From: Lachnospiraceae bacterium
GTDB taxonomy: Bacteria > Bacillota > Clostridia > Lachnospirales > Lachnospiraceae
Assembly: GCA_900767585.1 (NCBI GenBank)
Contig: CAAFZP010000015.1
Coordinates: 1 to 15,317 of the forward strand
DNA: 15,317 nucleotides
Direction of reading: 5' to 3'
The notes beneath the pieces were generated by a model that was not told where the DNA came from, made no database searches, and saw only the letters and a program-made list of their open reading frames with translations. A program made the position numbers and the translations under genes. Shown piece by piece: positions 1 to 6,431 of this stretch. Numbering within the stretch: the stretch's first letter is position 1; every line of letters begins with the position of its first letter.

Positions 1-11
1 AAAATATAAAT

Positions 12-175
12 ATGTTTGGAACTTAGAAGTACTTAATGTTCTGTATAAAATCAGCAATGTTTGAACACGATGTTCAAACAAGCCGCCACTGAGCCATGGA
101 TGGCGAATTGGCGGCGGTTGCGTACAGGGGAAATGTGTGTGTCAGAACATTTAGTACTTCTTAGTTTCAATACAT
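12..175 (+). repeat. Short inverted-repeat element (MITE-like), internally deleted copy
   Basis: The ends form an imperfect terminal inverted repeat of about 32 bp: 12-43 (GGAACTTAGAAGTACTTAAT plus TGTTCTG) matches the reverse complement of 143-175. Inside is a perfect 9-bp hairpin, GTTTGAACA-CGA-TGTTCAAAC (59-79), then a GC-rich inverted repeat (CCGCCA at 83-88, TGGCGG further on). Bases 51-106 match 15195-15250 in reverse complement over 56 bases with one mismatch, so the same element sits at the other window end in opposite orientation. Against that copy this one lacks about 80 bp of the middle. No transposase is encoded, which fits a non-autonomous element; the class is inferred from structure. 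No clear target-site duplication was seen. Confidence 0.75.
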
Positions 176-273
176 TTGTTATTTTCAAAAACGGATATAC
201 ACGCAAAATTCATAAATTTCTATATATTGCGACTGTCCAAATCCCTAGACGAATAGAAAATAGGAGCAATCAC

Positions 274-2109
274 ATGAACATCGTAACCGTCGATGAAATC
301 ACAAAAGCATATGGCGAGCGCAAGCTCTTTGATAAAGCGTCCTTCTTTTTACAGGAAGGCGAAAAAGCCGGAATCATCGGAATCAATGGCACGGGCAAAT
401 CAACGCTTCTGAAAATCATTGCAGGCATAGAGAAACCGGATACCGGAAACGTGATACTGGCGAATCACTATACAGTACAATACCTGCCGCAGACACCGGA
501 ATTTGAAGCGACAGATACCGTGCTGCAGGCAGTCGTGCGTGGACATGTCACAGAAGAAAATCACTGGACGGTTGAGAGTGAAGCAAAGACGATGATGACA
601 AAGCTTGGCATCACGGATTTTGAAGAGACATGCGGACACTTATCAGGAGGACAGCGAAAAAGACTGGCACTTGTATCCGCGTTGCTTGCAAAAGCAGATA
701 TATTACTCTTGGATGAGCCGACAAACCATCTGGACAGCGAGATGTCAACCTGGCTAGAGAGCGAACTGCGTGCATACAAAGGATCAATCATCATGGTAAC
801 GCACGATCGCTATTTCCTTGACAGTGTTGCGAACCGGATCATAGAGGTGGATAAAGGAAAAATCTATTCGTATGCGACAAACTACTCCGGATTTCTGGAG
901 GGAAAGACACTCCGCGAGGATATCTTAGATGCACAGGAACGGAAACGACAGTCGATACTCCGCGTGGAACTCGAATGGGTGAAGCGTGGCGCCAGAGCAC
1001 GTTCAACCAAGCAGAAGGCCAGACTGGAACGCTATGAGGAGATGAAAGGCAAATCCGCTCCGGTGAAAGATGCACAGGTGGAGATAGGCTCTGTTTCTTC
1101 ACGACTTGGACGGACGACTGTGGAGCTTGACCATATCGAAAAAAGCTTTGGCGGCCAGACAATCATCCATGACTTTACATACCATTTCCTAAAAGAAGAC
1201 CGGATTGGAATTGTTGGGCGGAATGGCTGTGGCAAAAGTACACTGCTTAAGATCATGCAGGGAATGTTAGAACCGGACAGTGGAAGCGTTGTGATCGGTC
1301 CGACAGTGAAGATTGGATATTTTGCGCAGGAGATTCAGCTTGGTAAGGATATGGATCCGAACCAGCGTGTGATTGATTATATCCGCGACGTGGCGGAATA
1401 TGTAGAGACAGATGAGGGTAAGATTACTGCGGCAAGACTGTTGGAGCGGTTCTTGTTCCGCGGAGAAGATCAGTATGGTCTGATCGGCAAATTATCGGGC
1501 GGCGAGCGTAGAAGATTGTATCTGTGTAAGGTCTTGATGTCGGCACCGAATGTTCTTATATTGGATGAGCCGACGAATGATCTGGATATCACGACATTAA
1601 CGATCTTAGAAGACTATCTGGATTCTTTTCGGGGAATTGTCGTTGCAGTCAGCCATGACCGGTATTTCTTAGACCGTGTGGTACGCCGGATTTTCGCATT
1701 CCGCTCGGATGGAACACTCTGGCAGAGCGAGGGTGGTTATACCGATTATGAGATACGGGTAATGTATGAAAAGCAGAATGTAGATGCTGAAAGCCGGACA
1801 GATAAGAAAAAAGAAACACGGGATGGAGAATACGAAAAATCCGGGAACAGGAAAGAAAAACCACGTACAAAAAAATTGAAGCTCTCTTATCAGGAGCAAC
1901 GGGAATATGATACGATTGAAGATGATATTGCTGCTTTGGAGACAAAGATTGCGGATACGAAATTGGCAATGGAAAAAAATGCCAGCAATTCGTCTGAGCT
2001 GCAGCGACTCTACGAAGAGCAGGAGCAGCTCGAGCAGGATCTGGCAGAAAAGATGGATCGTTGGATGTATCTCGAAGATCTGGTCAGCCGGATTCAAAAT
2101 CAGAATTAA
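274..2109 (+). CDS. uup: ABC-F family ATPase, Uup/YfmR type
   Basis: A soluble 611-residue protein with two ABC ATPase domains and no membrane segment, the ABC-F layout; these proteins act at the ribosome or in related nucleic-acid processes rather than in transport. Domain 1: Walker A GINGTGKST (36-44), LSGGQ (123-127), Walker B ILLLDEP (143-149), His177. The linker at about 212-262 is charged and contains ELEWVKRGARARSTKQKAR, typical of the Uup branch. Domain 2: Walker A GRNGCGKST (315-323), LSGGE (408-412), Walker B ILILDEP, His461. A basic stretch (about 505-535) leads into a C-terminal coiled coil (538-600), the Uup-type DNA/RNA-binding tail. The ATG at 274 is chosen because AGGAG (262-266) lies 7 bases upstream and the protein then begins as family members do. 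The open frame continues upstream to 61, but only through the repeat element. Uup/YfmR subfamily is well supported; the exact orthologue name is less certain. Confidence 0.93.
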   Translation: MNIVTVDEITKAYGERKLFDKASFFLQEGEKAGIIGINGTGKSTLLKIIAGIEKPDTGNVILANHYTVQYLPQTPEFEATDTVLQAVVRGHVTEENHWTVESEAKTMMTKLGITDFEETCGHLSGGQRKRLALVSALLAKADILLLDEPTNHLDSEMSTWLESELRAYKGSIIMVTHDRYFLDSVANRIIEVDKGKIYSYATNYSGFLEGKTLREDILDAQERKRQSILRVELEWVKRGARARSTKQKARLERYEEMKGKSAPVKDAQVEIGSVSSRLGRTTVELDHIEKSFGGQTIIHDFTYHFLKEDRIGIVGRNGCGKSTLLKIMQGMLEPDSGSVVIGPTVKIGYFAQEIQLGKDMDPNQRVIDYIRDVAEYVETDEGKITAARLLERFLFRGEDQYGLIGKLSGGERRRLYLCKVLMSAPNVLILDEPTNDLDITTLTILEDYLDSFRGIVVAVSHDRYFLDRVVRRIFAFRSDGTLWQSEGGYTDYEIRVMYEKQNVDAESRTDKKKETRDGEYEKSGNRKEKPRTKKLKLSYQEQREYDTIEDDIAALETKIADTKLAMEKNASNSSELQRLYEEQEQLEQDLAEKMDRWMYLEDLVSRIQNQN

Positions 2110-2122
2110 GTACTGAATCGTC

Positions 2123-2152
2123 CGGGAGTCACTTATTTGTGCTCCCGTTTTT
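2123..2152 (+). terminator. Intrinsic terminator of the ABC-F gene
   Basis: CGGGAG-T-CAC (2123-2132) pairs with GTGCTCCCG (2139-2147) with one bulged T and a TTATTT loop, followed by TTTTT (2148-2152). It starts 14 bases after the ABC-F stop. It overlaps the last codons and stop of the convergent AraC gene, whose own strand shows no T-run here, so it should work in the plus direction only. Confidence 0.85.
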
Positions 2153-2927
2153 CTTCACTGGAATCATAATCCGGAGATTCGCAGTTTGTATGTAAATCCC
2201 GGTAACGTTTCGGTGTAAGTCCATACAATTCCTGGAAAGAACTGGTAAAATGGCTCTGTGATGAAAAATTCAAGTACTCTGAAATCTCAGAGATCGAATA
2301 AGTGGAATATTCCAACAGGTGTGCGGCACTTTTCAGGCGTTCGGCCTTGATATAAGCGGAGATGGAAATATTCATTTCTTTTTTGAACAGACGTGACAGA
2401 TACGTCGGGTTCATGTTCAGATACTCTGCAATCGTATCCAACCGCAATTCCTGTTGCAGATTGGCGTGGATATAATCAATACATTTGACAATCTGCTTGG
2501 AATAGATGCCTTTGCTCCGGTTTTCCTGCATTGCTTTTGTATAACTCATGATCATCTCGGTCTGCAGCGTGTCAATCTCATCCAGTTTTTTGCAGACATC
2601 CATACGCTGGATAAAAATATCGCTCATGCTATAGGCAACCTCGCGGGAAAGTCCATACTGGGCACAGAACCGGCTGACCATGGCTGCCAGTATGACAAAA
2701 TGGTATTTTGCATTTTGTACCGGGTCAGCGGATAACACGCCATTGCGGTCTGTACCGGTTGTATAATGTTTGTTGTCTTCATATTCTTTGTGACGGGCAA
2801 GTACTTCGTCCATGTTTCCATGTGCGATGGCTTTGTATATTCCGAATTCCTTCTCATAATCTAAATGGCGGCTTTGATCCTGCTGTTGCATGAAGAGCTG
2901 CATGTTTACTTCTTTTTCAATATTCAT
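2133..2927 (-). CDS. AraC family transcriptional regulator
   Basis: A 264-residue DNA-binding regulator. The C-terminal AraC/XylS domain spans about 145-245 with two helix-turn-helix units: LRLDTIAEYLNMNPTYLSRLF (161-181) and a second at about 210-233, closing with the family signature FQELYGLTPKRYR (231-243). The N-terminal ~140 residues are helical, without a recognisable cupin or periplasmic sensor; the DPVQNAKYHFVILAAMVSRF stretch (69-88) resembles a conserved region of AraC regulators common in Clostridia with unknown ligand. The start is supported by AAGGAG (2934-2939 on the plus strand) 6 bases upstream. It is convergent with the ABC-F gene and stands alone on its strand, so the target is unknown. 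The acidic/charged tail (SPDYDSSEEKREHK) lies beyond the conserved domain. Confidence 0.92.
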   Translation of the reverse strand: MNIEKEVNMQLFMQQQDQSRHLDYEKEFGIYKAIAHGNMDEVLARHKEYEDNKHYTTGTDRNGVLSADPVQNAKYHFVILAAMVSRFCAQYGLSREVAYSMSDIFIQRMDVCKKLDEIDTLQTEMIMSYTKAMQENRSKGIYSKQIVKCIDYIHANLQQELRLDTIAEYLNMNPTYLSRLFKKEMNISISAYIKAERLKSAAHLLEYSTYSISEISEYLNFSSQSHFTSSFQELYGLTPKRYRDLHTNCESPDYDSSEEKREHK

Positions 2928-2967
2928 AGAAAACTCCTTTTTCTGGTTGTTTAAACTGATTTTTTAA

Positions 2968-2978
2968 AGTATATCATA
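2968..2978 (-). promoter_or_regulatory. Extended -10 promoter for the AraC gene
   Basis: Read on the minus strand, TATGATATACT holds a TATACT -10 hexamer preceded by TG one base upstream (extended -10). It would give a leader of roughly 35 bases before the AraC start at 2927. No good -35 hexamer lies 17 bases upstream, only a T-run, as is common for extended -10 promoters. Confidence 0.45.
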
Positions 2979-3074
2979 ACTTTGAAAAAAAAGACATATA
3001 TTTGATAGATTTTTACAAAAAAAATCAGTATTATACAACCATAGACTTCAATAGATACATTTCTACAGAAGATA

Positions 3075-3273
3075 ATTCGTGTAGAGACGAATCGACAAAA
3101 GAGGAAGGAAGTCTTATGAGATTGGTATAAAGCATGAGAGTGCTTTATATATATAGAATCCCCCCAAGATTCATATTAGTGTCACAAGACACACATTTCT
3201 CCTTCGCGTTATTTGATAACGCAGCTGGCGGTCAACTATCCCCAAGTTGGCCGCTTTTGCTTTTTATTTTTTT
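3075..3273 (+). ncRNA. Candidate small RNA: five hairpins plus terminator
   Basis: In the 386-base gap between the two minus-strand regulators, the plus strand carries a string of perfect hairpins: ATTCGT-GTAGAG-ACGAAT (3075-3092); TATAAAGCA-TGAGAG-TGCTTTATA (3126-3149); GAATC-CCCCCAA-GATTC (3156-3172); GTGTC-ACAA-GACAC (3179-3192); GCGTTAT-TTG-ATAACGC (3206-3222). It ends in a strong intrinsic terminator. Two loops are C-rich (CCCCCC tract 3160-3165; ATCCCCA in the terminator loop), and the single-stranded stretch 3193-3205 contains CTCCTT, complementary to Shine-Dalgarno sequences. No protein of useful length is encoded: the ATG at 3116, behind a purine-rich GAGGAAGGAAG, stops after four codons. 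I do not recognise an RNA family. The 5' end is uncertain because no convincing promoter was found; TATTAT at 3029-3034 is one possible -10. Confidence 0.55.
3228..3273 (+). terminator. Strong intrinsic terminator of the sRNA candidate
   Basis: GCGGTCAACT (3228-3237) pairs with AGTTGGCCGC (3245-3254) over 10 bp with one wobble pair, around an ATCCCCA loop. It is followed by TTTTGC, TTTTT, A and TTTTTTT (3255-3273). The T-run lies only on the plus-strand side, so it ends a transcript from the gap and not the TetR or AraC mRNA. Confidence 0.85.
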
Positions 3274-3313
3274 CTAAGTGAAGTAGCCCCATGAAAATAA
3301 ATTATTATGAAAA

Positions 3314-3847
3314 TTAATTACAATCTCTGGATATTTCATCCGCAATCTTGCTGATGATGGATACAACTCGATCCTGGTCGATTGTAGAATATTGTTCGTA
3401 GGCGTGGTAGCACCCCTGAACCAGAATCGTGATTAATATATTGGCACGCAGGTCGGTACGATAATTCGGACATTTTTCGTAAAGCGCGTTTTTGAGTGAC
3501 TCTTCCAATCCTTCTGTAAGTGCGCTTACACGGGATCCGGAGAATACAACGCGGAAGTTGTGCCCCTGTTCAATTGCTTTTTGAAAGAGCTGCTGGGTGA
3601 CTTCCCCCGTATGAATCAGAATGTCCTCCGGGTATGGAAGATTGGAAAGCATCTCATCAATCATGGATGATTCAATCCGTTCTGACAAGTCGTAGAGATC
3701 CCTGTAGTGCAGGTAAAATGTCTGTTTGCTGATCTGGGCGTGTTCACAGAGCTCTTTGACTGTGATTTTTTCAAGAGGATATTTTTCACGGAGTGTGATA
3801 AATGCATTGAAAATATTCTGTCTTGTTTTTTGTATTCTTAGGTCCAT
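3314..3847 (-). CDS. TetR/AcrR family transcriptional regulator
   Basis: A 177-residue one-component repressor-type protein. The N-terminal TetR helix-turn-helix spans about residues 8-55: ITVKELCEHAQISKQTFYLHY is the recognition unit, with the usual F-Y-x-H-Y-x-x-L ending. The remaining ~120 residues form the variable helical ligand-binding and dimerisation part, whose inducer cannot be read from sequence. Length is slightly below the family norm of about 190-200. The start has GGAGG about 10 bases upstream on the minus strand. It diverges from the nth-led gene group; an inverted repeat (3881-3906) in the gap is a candidate operator, so self-regulation is plausible. No minus-strand terminator was recognised after its stop. 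Confidence 0.93.
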   Translation of the reverse strand: MDLRIQKTRQNIFNAFITLREKYPLEKITVKELCEHAQISKQTFYLHYRDLYDLSERIESSMIDEMLSNLPYPEDILIHTGEVTQQLFQKAIEQGHNFRVVFSGSRVSALTEGLEESLKNALYEKCPNYRTDLRANILITILVQGCYHAYEQYSTIDQDRVVSIISKIADEISRDCN

Positions 3848-3880
3848 AGGTCTGAGTCCTCCGTTTTGCGATATATATGG

Positions 3881-3906
3881 ATTGACGAATTGAAAAAAAC
3901 GTCAAT
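3881..3906. promoter_or_regulatory. Inverted repeat, possible TetR operator
   Basis: ATTGACG (3881-3887) and CGTCAAT (3900-3906) are perfect 7-base arms separated by 12 A-rich bases, 33 bases upstream of the TetR start. Each arm also holds TTGACG, a good -35-like hexamer, one on each strand. TetR-family repressors commonly bind such palindromes near their own start, but the same bases could be a paired promoter. Confidence 0.4.
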
Positions 3907-4065
3907 TACTTTACGGCTATCCAAAATTATACAGGAGAGAAAGGGATATCGTCAAGCATGGAATAAAGGAAAACAGTATAAAAACTTTCAAGTAGTTTTA
4001 TATGAGAGATATAGAAAAAAACTGATAGAAAAAATATGTAAAAGGTTTCATTTTGTACTGTTTTT

Positions 4066-4095
4066 TGTTATGATGAAAAGTGATATTTACAGGAG
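4066..4095 (+). promoter_or_regulatory. Probable extended -10 promoter and RBS for the nth-led gene group
   Basis: TGT-TATGAT (4066-4074) is an extended -10; a weak TTTCAT (4046-4051) lies 17 bases before it. The expected transcript start is near 4081, giving a short leader with AGGAG at 4091-4095, 10 bases before the nth ATG. Confidence 0.45.
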
Positions 4096-4105
4096 ATAGT
4101 ATAAA

Positions 4106-4744
4106 ATGACAAAAAAACAACGGGCAGGTATAATTATAGAACGTTTGAGGGAAGAATATCCGGATGCGACATGTACTTTGGAGTATGATGAAGCTTGGAA
4201 GCTGCTGGTCGAGGTGCGTCTGGCGGCACAATGTACAGATGCCAGAGTGAATGTAGTCGTGCAGGATTTGTATGCGAAATATCCGACTGTGGCAGCGCTT
4301 GCAGAAGCCAGGCCGGAGGATGTGGAAGCAATCGTGCGGCCATGTGGGCTTGGACGAAGTAAGGCAAAGGATATCTGTGCCTGTATGAAAGTATTACATG
4401 AGAAATATCAGGATAATGTGCCAGACGATTTCGATGCACTGCTGGCTCTTCCGGGGGTTGGAAGAAAGAGTGCAAACCTCATCATGGGAGATGTATTCGG
4501 CAAGCCTGCGATCGTGACAGACACACATTGTATCCGGTTAGTGAACCGGATGGGGCTTGTAGATGGCGAGAAAGATCCGAAGAAGGTCGAGATGGCATTG
4601 TGGAAGATCATCCCACCGGAAGAGGGCAGTGATTTATGCCACCGGCTGGTATATCATGGCAGAGATGTGTGCAGCGCACGCACGAAGCCGCATTGCGATG
4701 TGTGCTGTCTGCAGGATATTTGTAAGAAATGTGGCGTTAAATAG
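4106..4744 (+). CDS. nth: Endonuclease III (DNA glycosylase/AP lyase)
   Basis: A 212-residue base-excision repair enzyme that removes oxidised pyrimidines and cleaves the abasic site. The helix-hairpin-helix LPGVGRKSAN (115-124) carries the catalytic Lys121, and VTDTH (137-141) carries the catalytic Asp139. The C-terminal iron-sulfur loop has four cysteines, C189, C197, C200 and C206 (C-X7-C-X2-C-X5-C); the E. coli enzyme has X6 in the first gap, so there is one extra residue here. Length matches the family (about 210). The start is supported by AGGAG 10 bases upstream. It is the first gene of a tightly spaced series, with 14 bases to the next gene; a DNA repair gene leading unrelated metabolic genes probably reflects chance operon make-up. 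Confidence 0.97.
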   Translation: MTKKQRAGIIIERLREEYPDATCTLEYDEAWKLLVEVRLAAQCTDARVNVVVQDLYAKYPTVAALAEARPEDVEAIVRPCGLGRSKAKDICACMKVLHEKYQDNVPDDFDALLALPGVGRKSANLIMGDVFGKPAIVTDTHCIRLVNRMGLVDGEKDPKKVEMALWKIIPPEEGSDLCHRLVYHGRDVCSARTKPHCDVCCLQDICKKCGVK

Positions 4745-4758
4745 ACAGGAGGCTATAC

Positions 4759-5682
4759 ATGGCAGTTAAATATAGAGAGTTTAAATTTCATTCACATGCA
4801 GATAAGCTTGAGATTCATGCGATGACAGTTGCGCCGGAAGGAAAAATCATCGGTGTGGTACAGATTCTGCATGGAATGTGTGAACACAAGGAACGGTATT
4901 ATGATTTTATGAAGTATCTGGCAGAGAAAGGGTATCTGTGTGTGATCCATGACCATCGTGGACATGGCAGCAGCGTCGTGAGTGACGCAGATCTTGGGTA
5001 CTTCTACGATGCTGGATATGATGGCTTGATCGAAGATGCACATCAGGTGACAGAACTGATTAAAGAGAGTGTCGGAGATGTGCCATATATTCTGCTTGGA
5101 CACAGTATGGGTTCTCTCGTAGCCCGCTGTTATCTGAAGCGGTATGACGATGAGATCGACAAGGCAGTGATCATCGGAAGCCCATCGATGCGGCGAGGCA
5201 TTGCACCGGGACTGCGGTTGTTGAAGATCCTGCGTGCCTGCAAGGGCAGACGGAAGCACTCAAAGCTTATGGATCACATTATGATGAATTCGAGCTATGA
5301 AAGACGGTTTAAGAAAGAGAAGTTGCAGCATGCGTGGATCAATTCGGACCGGGAAGCAGTAGAAAAATACAACAACGACCGGTATTGCAATTTCACGTTT
5401 ACATTAGACGGCTATGAAAATCTGGTCTACCTTCTGCAGGAGACATACAGCAAGGATGGCTGGCAGATGAAGCATAAGGATCTGCCAATCAAGTTTTTCT
5501 CAGGCAAGGATGATCCATGTGCGCTCAGTCCAAGTGATTTCGGTAAAGCAATTCATTTTATGAAAGAGCTTGGATATACGGATGTCCGGGGCGCGATGTA
5601 CAAGGGTATGCGTCATGAAATCCTGAATGAAAAAGGCAGAAAAAGGGTATATCAAGACATATATGATTTTATAAAAAATTAA
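4759..5682 (+). CDS. Alpha/beta hydrolase, monoacylglycerol lipase / lysophospholipase type
   Basis: A 307-residue serine hydrolase of the serine aminopeptidase S33 / PldB-like group. HGMCEHKERY (38-47) is the oxyanion-hole region, HDHRGHGSS (64-72) follows, and GHSMGS (114-119) is the nucleophile elbow with Ser116. GKDDP (249-253) supplies the acid, most likely Asp252, and MRHE gives His286. No signal peptide or membrane segment is seen, so it is probably cytoplasmic. Likely substrates are monoacylglycerols, lysophospholipids or similar esters, which cannot be fixed from sequence. A perfect AGGAGG (4747-4752) lies 6 bases before the ATG and only 14 bases separate it from nth. With glpK two genes downstream, release of glycerol from acylglycerols is a reasonable but unproven role. 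Confidence 0.9.
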   Translation: MAVKYREFKFHSHADKLEIHAMTVAPEGKIIGVVQILHGMCEHKERYYDFMKYLAEKGYLCVIHDHRGHGSSVVSDADLGYFYDAGYDGLIEDAHQVTELIKESVGDVPYILLGHSMGSLVARCYLKRYDDEIDKAVIIGSPSMRRGIAPGLRLLKILRACKGRRKHSKLMDHIMMNSSYERRFKKEKLQHAWINSDREAVEKYNNDRYCNFTFTLDGYENLVYLLQETYSKDGWQMKHKDLPIKFFSGKDDPCALSPSDFGKAIHFMKELGYTDVRGAMYKGMRHEILNEKGRKRVYQDIYDFIKN

Positions 5683-5698
5683 TGGTAAGAGTGGGACT

Positions 5699-6421
5699 AT
5701 GAAAGTCAGAATGGCAGTGGAACAACCGAATAAGGATGCATTTATCGAGCAGGTGATGCGCAAATATCATTTTTCCACAGAAGAAAAAGAAGCGTTGCAG
5801 CAGGTATATGAGAAGGTTCGCACTTACATGGCACCGTATGCAATCTATCGGATCAACACACGGATGCGGGGCGTTCCGCTTCTCGATGCAGAACAGTCGG
5901 CGCTTGTGGCGATGACACTTGGCGAAGGTGTGGATCGTCTGCAGGAATATTATGAGCGGGAGCACGCGTTATCGGAAAGCTATATGGTGGAGTGTGTGGC
6001 AAATGAGCTGCTTTTGCAGATGTATGCGGATTTCAATCAGAGCTATCCGAAATTCCATCGCCGTTATGTGAAGCGGTATGTGTTTGTCGGGGAGGAAATT
6101 CCGCTCGATGGCATGCAGAAGCTGCTTGCGGAGGTATATGGCAGACAGCCGGCAGAGATTGGGCAGGAAAATGATATCACGGCCAATGAATGTGGTGTGT
6201 TACAACCATTGAAAAGTGTGGTCTTTTTTGCGTTGTTATCCGACAATCCGGAGCAGAGATGTCAGGGGATTTGTATGAACTGCGGAAATACGGAATGTGA
6301 AAACCGTATGCAGGAAGCACGGCAGATACAGGTGCGGACAGAACCGCAGGAGATGGCAGCAGCCATGGAGCCGGAGCAGAAGTTAAATTACGGATATCAG
6401 AGAATATTTGGACAAAAGTGA
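5699..6421 (+). CDS. Putative B12-dependent methionine synthase activation-domain-like protein
   Basis: A 240-residue soluble protein resembling stand-alone clostridial versions of the MetH activation (reactivation) domain. The resemblance lies in LLDAEQSALVAMTLGEGVDRL (61-81; compare the family's LAVTLG..VD), a GEEIPLDGMQKLLAEV stretch (131-146) like the family's G.G..PL..Q segment, and PLKSVVFFALL (170-180) in place of the usual P.KSV. A C-terminal cysteine cluster, C188-X3-C192-X2-C195-X4-C200, ends in ENR, as in clostridial relatives that carry a small Cys motif there; it could bind metal. No methionine synthase gene is nearby. The ribosome binding site is weak (AAGAGTGGGA); an in-frame ATG at 5711 is a possible alternative start. 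The assignment is from memory of family patterns, so moderate; otherwise it should be called hypothetical. Confidence 0.55.
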   Translation: MKVRMAVEQPNKDAFIEQVMRKYHFSTEEKEALQQVYEKVRTYMAPYAIYRINTRMRGVPLLDAEQSALVAMTLGEGVDRLQEYYEREHALSESYMVECVANELLLQMYADFNQSYPKFHRRYVKRYVFVGEEIPLDGMQKLLAEVYGRQPAEIGQENDITANECGVLQPLKSVVFFALLSDNPEQRCQGICMNCGNTECENRMQEARQIQVRTEPQEMAAAMEPEQKLNYGYQRIFGQK

Positions 6422-6431
6422 GGAACAGGTA

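Noticed and set aside
59..79. GAAC-N5-GTTC palindrome resembling a LexA (SOS) box
   Set aside because: The spacer is five bases instead of the four of the Gram-positive SOS box, and the same hairpin recurs inside the repeat element at 15221-15241, which explains it.
3866..4099. 77-codon plus-strand ORF in the gap before nth
   Set aside because: No ribosome binding site for its start, Lys/Arg/Tyr-rich text typical of translated AT-rich DNA, and it overlaps the inverted repeat and the likely nth promoter.
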